A DNA stretch of 64,000 nt from Chloroflexota bacterium (GTDB lineage: Bacteria > Chloroflexota > UBA6077 > JACCZL01), in contig JADLFM010000062.1 of the NCBI GenBank assembly GCA_020845495.1, forward strand, positions 62,001 through 126,000, written 5' to 3'. The notes beneath the pieces are model-generated. The model had not been told where the DNA came from, ran no database searches, and saw only the letters and a program-made list of their open reading frames with translations. Below are positions 41,901 through 49,347 of the stretch, in pieces; positions within the stretch are counted from its first letter, which is position 1, and each line of letters begins with the position of its first letter. Made by a program: the position numbers and the translations under genes.

Positions 41901-42928
41901 TCGAGCGATGCACGCTCCTCGGCTACGGTTGTCGCGCGGTCGCGCCGCGCGCCAAGTTCAGCTTCCAGGCGGGCCTCGATCTCGTCGGCGCTCTCTAGCC
42001 GCTCCTCGAGACGGGCGGCCTGCTGTGCCAGTCGGGCCACGTCGGCCTGAGCGGTCACAAGGTGTGGCTCCAGCCCGCCGACTTCGGCATCGGCGGTGCG
42101 CTCGGCTGCCTGGGCGCCTCGGAGGTCGGCCTCGAGTGCCGCGAGGTAGGCATCGCGCTGCTCGGCATCATGGCGGGCAGCGTCGGCCTCATGGCGGGCG
42201 CGCTCCAGGTCGGTACGCGCGCCGGCCAGCGCGTGGCGAAACCAGCGGCCGGCCAGTGCTGTTAGCTCTTCGCGCAGGGTGCGAGCACGCTCGGCCCGTT
42301 CGGCCTGCTGGCGCAGTCGGACTACGTGCGGCTCGAGCTCGGCGATGACGGCTCGGCAGCGCAACAGGTTTTCGTCGGTTGCCGCCAACCGCGAGCGGGT
42401 CTCGGTGAGACGCGCTTGATGGCGACGGATGTCGGCGGCGTTGTCGATCACCACCCGTCGCTCGTCGGCCCGCTGGAGGATCAACTCGTCCACCGAGCCT
42501 TGCCCGACGACGACGTAGCCTTCGCAGTCGAGTGCAGCGTGAAGCAGCCACTGGTGAATGTCCTTCAGCCGGACCTTCGAGCCGTTGACGAGATACTCGG
42601 CCTCACCCGAACGATAGAGCCGGCGGGTGATCTTGACCTTGTCGAAGTCGAGCGGGATGCGGCCGTCGGCGTTGTCGAGCGTCAACGACACCTCTGCCAG
42701 CCCGAGCGGCTGCCGTCCCTGTGACCCGACGAAGATGACGTCCTCGCCCTTGCGGCCTCGGATCGCGCGGGCACTCTGCTCGCCCAGTGCCCAGCGAACG
42801 GCGTCCGCGACGTTGCTCTTGCCGGAGCCGTTCGGGCCGCACAACACCGAGATGCCTGGCTCGAACTGGAACGTCGTTCGATTGGCGAAGCTCTTGAACC
42901 CGACGAGATCCAGGCGCTCGAGGTGCAT
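38999..42928 (-). CDS. smc: Chromosome segregation ATPase SMC
   Basis: A 1309-residue SMC protein. Walker A GPNGSGKS at 31-38, followed by NVADAVRWALGEQSARAIRG; coiled coil to about residue 500; hinge domain from about 510 to 690 (GGVRGQLGAAFDVPERLRRA and GDGWQVVTLDGIAIRPTGEWW); second coiled coil; signature LSGGERALTMVALIFAL at 1210-1226; Walker B FCVLDEVDAALD at 1234-1245. With ScpA and ScpB (not here) it compacts and segregates the chromosome. Residues 1004-1086 are an Asp/Gly/Thr-rich insert in the returning coil, making it about 100 residues longer than usual. The start codon shares one base with the RNase III stop (TGATG). Confidence 0.97.
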   Translation of the reverse strand: MHLERLDLVGFKSFANRTTFQFEPGISVLCGPNGSGKSNVADAVRWALGEQSARAIRGRKGEDVIFVGSQGRQPLGLAEVSLTLDNADGRIPLDFDKVKITRRLYRSGEAEYLVNGSKVRLKDIHQWLLHAALDCEGYVVVGQGSVDELILQRADERRVVIDNAADIRRHQARLTETRSRLAATDENLLRCRAVIAELEPHVVRLRQQAERAERARTLREELTALAGRWFRHALAGARTDLERARHEADAARHDAEQRDAYLAALEADLRGAQAAERTADAEVGGLEPHLVTAQADVARLAQQAARLEERLESADEIEARLEAELGARRDRATTVAEERASLEQRRATAQAELSEVERAAPPDGAAERESEERVRTLEAEVNSLRRRLAGLEAEVRGATSAISEGRSRIERLERRRARLGEDVERLTDDLGRMREQAAAHVADADRCSAALTDVRRQRDALGAARETDRQALDRLRTEHHRLSGECQRLDIARTALVEQALGGRNGASATLLASGLGGVRGQLGAAFDVPERLRRAIGAALGATAQAILMDDRESLDAALELIRDLSRTALIAAAGKDEGACRAGTLEAADHSHADEATARACDRDVDASASVGPFKAAARPLLTDLTPLGFGDELVACAPDLIGVRARLLGRTVVVPDREAARVAVARLSRSREVGDGWQVVTLDGIAIRPTGEWWAGHDRAGERLVSHRREITQLDVERTAIAEPLAALERQLIDLETRSASGIAEERRVRERLTLAEAADRRAALASQATVAQAARLERELRDARAVGPALDVDLTRAARQLESAHMRLTEVERQHAEAATRLTTSEQALTEVRRRLDERRVTRASLRADVAARRAAIQGIEVLAARLDVDISEALRAIAASERSLAAERARRAEHAVQAGTLAEARRRAEETVIPLAAALGAARQRRQEAAAARVDLEQRAAELRSVVRSHRTLLEAASLAESRAIDRLERVRRDAQEYLEDLTGAGVDGAVQLHLGLIGPNGSTTPSISAACNDASTVSGNDPPRAAGDAGETATRSGGDTGRGNDGGSQAHVAADGGTGAATGEHVGTLVAEEEPDASFDAESARRRMAALRRELRNIGDVGEATLVEFRELRDRHAFLVEQVSDLDTVAGELRGVMDELTGMMRLAFEDAFARVNVAFGEYFGRLFAGGHAELILSRPDDVLQTGVDIVARPPGKRLQPLVSLSGGERALTMVALIFALLKTNPAPFCVLDEVDAALDESNVRRFTSVLDELSAHTQFIVVTHNRATMETARSLYGISMDTRGVSTVVSLRLPQEATALVTP

Positions 42929-43875
42929 CAGGGCGCGGGAACCTCTGTGTCGGGGGACGTGGCAGGCAGGCCAGTCCGTTCGGACGACGACTGGTCTCCG
43001 TCCAATCCCTCGCTACCCGGCGCCGGCCTGCCCACTGCCCGCCCCGCGGCCCTCGCCGATTCGCCGTCATCAGGGGTGGCGACCCCGTTCGCCGCGTCGG
43101 CCCCCTCGGCCGGGGCTGTATCGTCGCTGGAGTCTGCCTCCATGGGGCCAGGCAGTACCTCGATCGTCTCGAGTCCCTCAATCGTGGTGAGCGCCTCAGC
43201 AGCCGCCGTCTGCTGTGCGCCCTGCTTGGTCTTGCCCTCGGCCGTCGCCGTGACGTCGCCGCCGGCCCTCACCAGCACCGTGAACGTGGGACTGTGGCCC
43301 TCACCAGTGACACCCAACACTTCGTAGGTAGGGGTCACGCCAAAACGTGCCTGACTCACTTGCTGGAGTCGTGATTTCGCGTCAATAACGGCGCGGTCGC
43401 CAAGTCTGTCGACGGCCGGCCCGACGAACCGATGCACCAATGACCGTGCCACTCGGAAGCCACGGTCGACGAACACGGCTCCAAGCACGGCCTCGAAGGC
43501 GCTGCTCAGTAAGGCGTCGCGATCTCGCCCGCCGGCCCGTTGCTCGCCCCGCCCGATCAGTACGTACTCGCCCAGGCTAAGCTCGCGTGCCCACTCAGCC
43601 AGCGACGACGCCCGCACGAGGGCCGACCGCAGCAGGGTGAGTTGTCCCTCGTCGCGATCTGGGAAGCGGCGGAAAAGCTGTTCGGAGACCACGACTTCGA
43701 GCACGGCATCGCCGAGGAACTCCAGCCGCTCGTTCGACTCCAGGCCGCTCATCCCCAGGTCGTTCGTGAGTGACTTGTGGATGAGGGCCTGGCGCAGGAT
43801 CGAGCGGTTCTTGAAGGCGACGCTCAGGCGCTCTTCGAAGCCGGTCAGATCGACGTCGGGTACGCCATCAGGCAT
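42928..43875 (-). CDS. rnc: Ribonuclease III
   Basis: A 315-residue double-strand-specific endoribonuclease for rRNA and mRNA processing. The catalytic signature ERLEFLGDAVLE spans residues 49-60 with the acidic residues Glu49, Glu52 and Asp56; Glu128 in FEAVLGAVF is the other metal ligand, but the residue three positions before it, normally Asp, is Ser125. A dsRNA-binding domain follows at about 165-235. The last 75 residues are an acidic, Ala/Gly-rich tail not normal for the family. The start at 43875 overlaps the TldE stop by eight bases, and the gene runs into smc by one base, the familiar rnc-smc arrangement. Confidence 0.94.
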   Translation of the reverse strand: MPDGVPDVDLTGFEERLSVAFKNRSILRQALIHKSLTNDLGMSGLESNERLEFLGDAVLEVVVSEQLFRRFPDRDEGQLTLLRSALVRASSLAEWARELSLGEYVLIGRGEQRAGGRDRDALLSSAFEAVLGAVFVDRGFRVARSLVHRFVGPAVDRLGDRAVIDAKSRLQQVSQARFGVTPTYEVLGVTGEGHSPTFTVLVRAGGDVTATAEGKTKQGAQQTAAAEALTTIEGLETIEVLPGPMEADSSDDTAPAEGADAANGVATPDDGESARAAGRAVGRPAPGSEGLDGDQSSSERTGLPATSPDTEVPAP

Positions 43876-45229
43876 CGCTGACTCCGGTGAAGCTATACCC
43901 ATCGATCCGCATTGCGGGAGCCAGGATACCGCCGCCCCAGGCATCGACGAGGCGCACCGTGCTTCCAAGCGCTCCCAGTCGATTCCACGCCCCGAGGATG
44001 CTTTCCGTGAAGCGGAGGTTCTTCACCGCCCGGCCCACCTCACCGTTCTCGATCAGGAAGGTCCCGTCACGGGTCAGGCCGGTCAAGATAGCACGGTCCG
44101 GCTTGACCACGTTCACGTAGTGGAAGCGCGTCACCCAGAGGCCGCGCTCGATCGTGCGAGCCAGTGTCTCGCGCGGGGTGTCGCCGGGCGCCATAACGAG
44201 ATGGCTCGGGAAGGGGCCGAAGATAGCTGGGGCCGGCAGGGCGTGGCCGGTCGAAACGCGCCCCTCACGCGCTGCCGTCCGAGAATCGTAGACCACGCCC
44301 TCGGCGACACCGCTCTGGATCAGGGCGACGCGCTGACCCGGCACTCCCTCGTAGTCGAAGGCGTCTGGGAACCCACGGGGGTCGGACGGGTCGTCCCAGA
44401 TCGAGATACGACCATCGACAATCTGCTCGCCCAGCCGGCCCCGCATGAAGCTCGTACCCTCCTGTAACGAGAGCGCGCCAAAGCCCATGTAGCCGAGATA
44501 CGCCAGTACCTCCGCGACGGCGTACTCTTCGAGTACCACGGTGTACTCGCCCGGCTCAACACGGATCGGGTTTCGGCTCCGCAGCGCCTTGTCGATGGCT
44601 TCATGTCCGACCGCCTCGGGGTCCAGGTCGTCGACGTCCTGGGAGTTTTGCTCGGCATAGCCAGAGGCGGCATCGTCCAGGACGACGGTGAGTAGGCCGG
44701 CCCGCGTGGAGCGAGCGAAGCGCCGCAGCCCACGCGAGTTCGCCACGGCAACTACACGTGCTTCGGTGGTGCAGGCACCCGACGCCCCGAGGCCGGCCTC
44801 GTTCGCCAGTCGACAGATGACGCGGGCGAGGCGAGCCCGCCTCTCCGCCGAGCACTGGGCCGTCGAGGTGCGAAAGGCGTCGACGGACGGCGCGTGGGAC
44901 GACGGCGGGAGATCGGGAAGATCGGGGTCTTCGGGCTGGCGGCGCGCCGCCTCGCCGGCCCGCTCGGTCACTCGCCGCAATGCCGCCTCGGACAGATCGT
45001 TCGTGGTCGCTACCCCTGCCCGCCGTCCAACCAACGCGCGGACTCGGATCTCGACGTTGCGCTCGGCCACGTTCTGGTGAATCGCCGAATCCGCGAAGCG
45101 CGTCAGCGAGAGGTCAGTCCCGAGTGCTACCACCTCGGTCCGATCGGCAGCCGAAGCGGTCAGCACGACGTCGGCGAGCGCGTCGAAGCGGCCGGCGTCG
45201 AGGACGGGCTCCAGATCCGACGAGCCCAT
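43868..45229 (-). CDS. tldE: TldE/PmbA metalloprotease subunit
   Basis: A 453-residue protein of the TldD/PmbA family, the partner without the zinc motif. Characteristic stretches: DRTEVVALGTDLSLTRFADS and NVAERNVEIRVRALVGRRAG at the front, VEPGEYTVVLEEYAVAEVLA in the middle, LTRDGTFLIENGEVGRAVKN near the end. TldD and TldE form a heterodimer that degrades unfolded or modified peptides in the cytoplasm, for example in microcin or antitoxin turnover. It lies four bases after tldD and overlaps rnc by eight bases, so all are probably co-translated. Confidence 0.93.
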   Translation of the reverse strand: MGSSDLEPVLDAGRFDALADVVLTASAADRTEVVALGTDLSLTRFADSAIHQNVAERNVEIRVRALVGRRAGVATTNDLSEAALRRVTERAGEAARRQPEDPDLPDLPPSSHAPSVDAFRTSTAQCSAERRARLARVICRLANEAGLGASGACTTEARVVAVANSRGLRRFARSTRAGLLTVVLDDAASGYAEQNSQDVDDLDPEAVGHEAIDKALRSRNPIRVEPGEYTVVLEEYAVAEVLAYLGYMGFGALSLQEGTSFMRGRLGEQIVDGRISIWDDPSDPRGFPDAFDYEGVPGQRVALIQSGVAEGVVYDSRTAAREGRVSTGHALPAPAIFGPFPSHLVMAPGDTPRETLARTIERGLWVTRFHYVNVVKPDRAILTGLTRDGTFLIENGEVGRAVKNLRFTESILGAWNRLGALGSTVRLVDAWGGGILAPAMRIDGYSFTGVSDA

Positions 45230-45233
45230 TCGG

Positions 45234-46670
45234 CTACCTCATCACGCCGATGTGGACGCCGCGCACCCGGATGGCGGCTGCGCCGTGCCCTACGTGCGCC
45301 GTCTGCATCGGCTGGCCCTTACCGCAGTTGGGCGTGCCCCAGACCGACCACTCCCGACAGACCGCGTCGCAGGCGCCCCAGAAGCGCGGCGTGATGCCGG
45401 TGTACGTCGCGTTCTTCAGCATCGCGCCGAGCTTGCCGTTTCGGATCTCCCAGCCGATTTCGGTGCCGAATTGGAAGTTGAGGCGGCGGTCGTCGATGCT
45501 CCACGACCGATTGGTCTGGAGGAAGACGCCGCGGTCGGTGTCAGCAATCAGATCGGCGAGCGCCCACTCGCCCGGCTCCAGGTTGACGTTCGTCATCCGG
45601 ATTAGCGGCGTTCGATTCCAGCCGTCCGCCCGCATCGTGCCGTTACTCGACTGCCCGAGCCGGGCTGCCGTCTCGCGCGAGGTCAGATAGTTCTTGAAGA
45701 TGCCGCGATCCACGATGACGGTGCGCTGAGCCGGCACGCCCTCATCATCGAACCCAAACGTGCCGAGCGCGCCTGGAAGCGTCGCGTCGGCCACGATGGT
45801 GACGCGATCGGAGCCGTAGCGGAAGCTCCCGCGCTTGTCGAGGGTCAGGAAGCTGGTGCCGGCGTAGCTGGCCTCGGTCCCGAACACGCGGTCCAGTTCG
45901 ATAGCATGCCCGCACGACTCGTGCACCTGAAGGCCGGTCTGGCTCGGGTCGAGGATGACGGTGGTGACGTCGTCCGGGCAGGGCTTCGCGGACAGGAGCT
46001 GGACAGCCTCTTCGGCGATCCGGCCGGCATGGCGCGGGAATTCAAGCGCCAGGATATGCTCGTAGCCGGCGGTCCCATGGTGCCGCCCGAAACTGTTCGG
46101 GTACGACCGCCGCTGGGTGTCGTCCTCGCCGACCGCCAGCGCCTCGATCCCGCCGCCGGTCTCGACGAGCGTCTGTTCGACGTAGCTCCCCTCACTGGAG
46201 GCGAACGTCTTGCGGATGTGTTGGCACTCCAGCGAGCCCTCGGTCACGCGGACGCCAGTGACGGCCCGCATCTCGGCGTCCGCCGCAAGCAGCAGCGCAA
46301 GCTTGTCGTCGACCGAGACCGTGAACGGGTCGATCTGGACCGGCGTCGCATACGAGCCGACCGAACGGATCGGCTCGCCAAGGTCGACGGGCTCGCGCGA
46401 TGTTAGCGCACTGGCGTGAGCGATCTCGACAGCGAGGCGGGCGACGCGCTCGATCTCACGCACGTCCAATCGGGCGCTACTGGCAAACCCCCACGCGCCG
46501 CCAGCCACGACCCGCACCCCGAATCCCTGGCTTTCATCCTCGACCAGGCCATTCGGGTGGCCGTCCTTGACCGCGACGATCTGCCGCGCGAGCCGTTCGA
46601 CCCGCACGTCGGCGTAGCTCGCACCAGCAGCCGTCGCCGCGTCGAGCGCCAGGTCGGTGAGATCCTTCAT
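45234..46670 (-). CDS. tldD: TldD zinc metalloprotease subunit
   Basis: A 478-residue catalytic subunit of the TldD-TldE protease. The zinc motif is HESCGHAIELDRVFG (HExxxH form), about two fifths into the protein; a further Cys in TPNCGKGQPMQTAHVGHGA near the C-terminus matches the conserved third ligand region. The N-terminal part has YADVRVERLARQIVAVKDG. Start ATG 46670 (MKDLTD) follows AGGACAGG; a longer reading from 46787 has no support and would include the promoter. It is the first gene of tldD-tldE-rnc-smc. Confidence 0.94.
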   Translation of the reverse strand: MKDLTDLALDAATAAGASYADVRVERLARQIVAVKDGHPNGLVEDESQGFGVRVVAGGAWGFASSARLDVREIERVARLAVEIAHASALTSREPVDLGEPIRSVGSYATPVQIDPFTVSVDDKLALLLAADAEMRAVTGVRVTEGSLECQHIRKTFASSEGSYVEQTLVETGGGIEALAVGEDDTQRRSYPNSFGRHHGTAGYEHILALEFPRHAGRIAEEAVQLLSAKPCPDDVTTVILDPSQTGLQVHESCGHAIELDRVFGTEASYAGTSFLTLDKRGSFRYGSDRVTIVADATLPGALGTFGFDDEGVPAQRTVIVDRGIFKNYLTSRETAARLGQSSNGTMRADGWNRTPLIRMTNVNLEPGEWALADLIADTDRGVFLQTNRSWSIDDRRLNFQFGTEIGWEIRNGKLGAMLKNATYTGITPRFWGACDAVCREWSVWGTPNCGKGQPMQTAHVGHGAAAIRVRGVHIGVMR

Positions 46671-46757
46671 CGAGCGTCCTGTCCTCGTATCGGTGCCCGT
46701 GCGACGGGCACTCGCCTGCCTGACGGGGGGCATCCTGCCTTGTACCTGGCCGTTCAC

Positions 46758-46787
46758 AGTGTAGAAGCGCTTCCAGAGTGCAGACAA
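46758..46787 (-). promoter_or_regulatory. Promoter of tldD-tldE-rnc-smc
   Basis: On the minus strand TTGTCT (46787-46782) and TACACT (46763-46758) are 18 bases apart. The spacer contains the perfect 10-bp palindrome GAAGCGCTTC (46764-46773), which could be a repressor site. Predicted transcription start is near 46751, 80 bases before tldD. Confidence 0.55.
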
Positions 46788-46911
46788 GAGGCCCTCTCCG
46801 AGCAGCGGCCTTGCACGATGCTGCGCCTGTCACACGTCCGCCTCACCTCGGCACGGACGCGGACGCGGGGAGGACGGTAACCTCTCGTCGGTGCACCTCG
46901 GACAGCGTATC

Positions 46912-47000
46912 ACTCACCCCCGGCGCGGGCGGGGGGAGGGGGCAGCGCGATCTACTACCTCACGGCCACGGGACTCACCCCCGGCGCGGGCGGGGGGAGG
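46912..47000. repeat. Two direct copies of a 28-bp GC-rich repeat
   Basis: Identical 28-base copies lie at 46912-46939 and 46973-47000 (61-base period), each beginning ACTCACCCCCGGCGCGGGCG and ending GGGGGGAGG. The opening CTCACCCCCGG resembles one arm of the palindromic repeats at 192 and 14665. They lie in the 540-base non-coding space between tldD and the beta-propeller gene; the rest of that space shows only the promoter above. Confidence 0.85.
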
Positions 47001-47215
47001 ACACGACGACCGTCGAGGCACTGTGACGCAACGTCTCGCCCACGTGCAGGCGAGGGGAGACCGTGAGGACCGGGGGAGGCAGGCTGGCGTGTGCCGTACA
47101 ATTGCGGGAGAGTGTGCGGTCATGCCGCTGGTGCAGTGGCGGCGCTCGTAGCGGTACCCGCGGCCAGGTTCGATGACGTCGGGGCTCCGCCGCGGAGGAA
47201 CGTGCTGAGGTGACA

Positions 47216-48208
47216 ATGGTGAGTACGGGGCTCAAGGCCTGGGGCATCTTGCCGCGATTCGACCCGGAGAGCGGGAATGTGATTGCTGAGCCGCCGGGCT
47301 CCGGATACGGCTTCTGGGCTGGCGCCCCGAGCGCCGTCTACGATCGCGAGTCCGGCCGCTTCTACTGCTACTACCGTGCCCGCTGGCCACTCGGCGAGCG
47401 TCGAGGCGGCGTCTGCCGGATCGTGGCGAGCGCCGACCCGAACGCCCCGGCCGAGGCGTGGGACGTCGTCTGGGAGGCGACGCGCGAGCAGTTCGGGGCG
47501 AACTCGATCGAGCGGTCTGCCCTCATCCGCGACCCCTTCAGCGGTGAGTGGCGCCTCTACGTCTCGTCCGAGACCGCCCAATCGTACGACCGGGTACCCG
47601 CCACCTGGAAGGTCGACCTGCTTCAGGCTGACTCGATCGGTGGTTTCGAGCCGCGCGAGCGCCGGATCGTGATGGACTCTTCGATGTACGGAGTGTCGCA
47701 CGTCAAAGACCCGGTGGTGCTGGTCGTCGGCGGCGAGTACCGCGCCTATACGTCGGTGGCATGGCGGGAACAGCACGTCGGGCCGGACCAGAATGGCCTG
47801 ATCCGTTCGCGTGGGCGAGGCATGATCGCGCTCCATCGCTCGCTCGACGGCCTGGACTTCCCGACCGCCGAGATTGTGGCCGAGCCGGGCAGCCAGGGCT
47901 GGGGCGGTATCAACGTGCGGCCAGCATCGTTGGTCCACCTTGGGCCGTGCTGGTCGATGCTCTTCGATGAGGGCACGACCCGACCCGACGGGTACGACGA
48001 ACAGACGATGCTGGCCGTCTCAGACGATGGCCACCACTGGCGACGAATGACGCCGTCGCACGCGCCCTGGGTGCGCTCGAAACACGCGAGCGGGTCGATT
48101 CGTTACGTCGATGTGGTGCTGGTCGGGCAGACCGTTCACTACTTCTACGAATACGCGCGGGCGGACCGCGCCCACGAGCTACGGCACGCGGCGGTAGCAC
48201 TATCGTGA
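47216..48208 (+). CDS. Five-bladed beta-propeller, glycosidase-like protein
   Basis: A 330-residue soluble protein whose repeating pattern (AGAPSAVYDRESGRFYCYYR, HVKDPVVLVVGGEYRAYTS, NVRPASLVHLGPCWSMLFDE) fits the arabinanase/invertase-type five-bladed propeller seen in GH32, GH43, GH68 and GH130 enzymes. The family catalytic acids cannot be assigned safely. No signal peptide, so it works in the cytoplasm. The ATG at 47216 is chosen because GAGGTGA lies just upstream. Its stop overlaps the mazG start as GTGA. Substrate unknown. Confidence 0.7.
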   Translation: MVSTGLKAWGILPRFDPESGNVIAEPPGSGYGFWAGAPSAVYDRESGRFYCYYRARWPLGERRGGVCRIVASADPNAPAEAWDVVWEATREQFGANSIERSALIRDPFSGEWRLYVSSETAQSYDRVPATWKVDLLQADSIGGFEPRERRIVMDSSMYGVSHVKDPVVLVVGGEYRAYTSVAWREQHVGPDQNGLIRSRGRGMIALHRSLDGLDFPTAEIVAEPGSQGWGGINVRPASLVHLGPCWSMLFDEGTTRPDGYDEQTMLAVSDDGHHWRRMTPSHAPWVRSKHASGSIRYVDVVLVGQTVHYFYEYARADRAHELRHAAVALS

Positions 48209-49347
48209 GCCGCGCGGCGCTTGATGCTGCCGTGCGACTCCTGGCGGCGCTTCCGGCCCACCTCCAGCCGCATGGCGCCCTCCAGGTCATGCGGGCTGAC
48301 GCCGCGTTCGAACCGAACCCGACCGTCCCGACGCTGGTCGTCGGGGCGGGCAACTCCCCGCTACCCGAAGCGCTTCTCGCGGCTCTGCGGCTGTCTCTCC
48401 GAGCCGACCAGCCGGTCTGGGTATTCCACACGACTGGGCTGCCATCGGCCACGACGTTAGATGCCGTGCGCTCGGAGCGCGCAGCCGGACTGTTCGTGCC
48501 GGCCGTCGAGCCGGAAGCCGCCGAGCGAAGCCTGGCCGGGCTTCGCCAGATCGTCCACCGCTTACGCGCGCCGGGTGGCTGCCCCTGGGACCGCAAGCAG
48601 ACCCACGAATCGTTGGCGCGCTATGCGATCGAGGAGGCGTACGAGGTCGTTGACGCGATCCGCCACGAGGGGAAGGCCGAACTTGCCGAGGAGTTGGGCG
48701 ATCTGCTGCTTCAGGTCTTCCTTCAGGCCGAGCTCGCTCAGGAGACCGGTGACTTCACGCTCAACGACGTGGTGGAGCAGATCACGACGAAGCTGATCCG
48801 TCGCCATCCCCACGTCTTCGGCGACGTGACCGTCGGCGGCGCGTCGGACGTCGAGGTGAACTGGGAGAAGCTCAAGCAGGCCGAGAAGACCGAGCGAACC
48901 TCCGCGCTGGACGGCGTGCCCCAGAGCCTGCCGGCGTTGATGGCAGCCCTGGAGGTCCAGAAGCGATTGATCAAGGCCGGCTTCGACTGGCCAGACCGGC
49001 GCGGGCCTGAAGACAAGCTCGATGAGGAGATTGCTGAGCTACGCGCTGCCGAGAGCCCCGAGGAAGTTCAGGCCGAGCTTGGCGATGTCCTGTTCATCCT
49101 GACCCGGCTCGGCCTCGATCGCGGTGCGAATGCTGAGGACGGGCTACGCGAGACGGTCCGAAAGGTCGACGCGCGCTATCGCTATGTCGAGGCAAAGCTT
49201 CGAGAGCGGGAACAGGCTCCGACGGACGTCGCCATCGACGAGTTGCTGGCGCTCTGGCGGGAAGCGAAAGGCGCCGCAGCGGCACGTGGCCAGGCACACA
49301 CCATCACTGCCGAGCCGCCAACTGGGGAGCGATCGTCACCATCGTGA
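48205..49347 (+). CDS. mazG: MazG nucleoside triphosphate pyrophosphohydrolase
   Basis: A 380-residue protein. From residue 115 it is a two-domain MazG: LRAPGGCPWDRKQTHESL, then EEAYEVVDAI, AEELGDLLLQVFLQAELA and HPHVFGD; the second repeat has FDWPDRRGPEDKLDEEIAEL and AELGDVLFILTRLGLDRG. MazG hydrolyses all NTPs/dNTPs to monophosphates and lowers ppGpp under starvation. The first 110 residues are extra; LVVGAGNSPLPEALLAAL weakly resembles the start of the SAM-dependent tetrapyrrole methylase domain that precedes MazG in YabN-type proteins, but it is far too short to be active. GTG start overlaps the upstream stop; its own stop overlaps mutY. Confidence 0.9.
   Translation: MSRAALDAAVRLLAALPAHLQPHGALQVMRADAAFEPNPTVPTLVVGAGNSPLPEALLAALRLSLRADQPVWVFHTTGLPSATTLDAVRSERAAGLFVPAVEPEAAERSLAGLRQIVHRLRAPGGCPWDRKQTHESLARYAIEEAYEVVDAIRHEGKAELAEELGDLLLQVFLQAELAQETGDFTLNDVVEQITTKLIRRHPHVFGDVTVGGASDVEVNWEKLKQAEKTERTSALDGVPQSLPALMAALEVQKRLIKAGFDWPDRRGPEDKLDEEIAELRAAESPEEVQAELGDVLFILTRLGLDRGANAEDGLRETVRKVDARYRYVEAKLREREQAPTDVAIDELLALWREAKGAAAARGQAHTITAEPPTGERSSPS

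Noticed and set aside
46764..46773. GAAGCGCTTC as a proven repressor site
   Set aside because: It is placed well within the promoter spacer but nothing identifies a protein; kept only as a note in the promoter entry.
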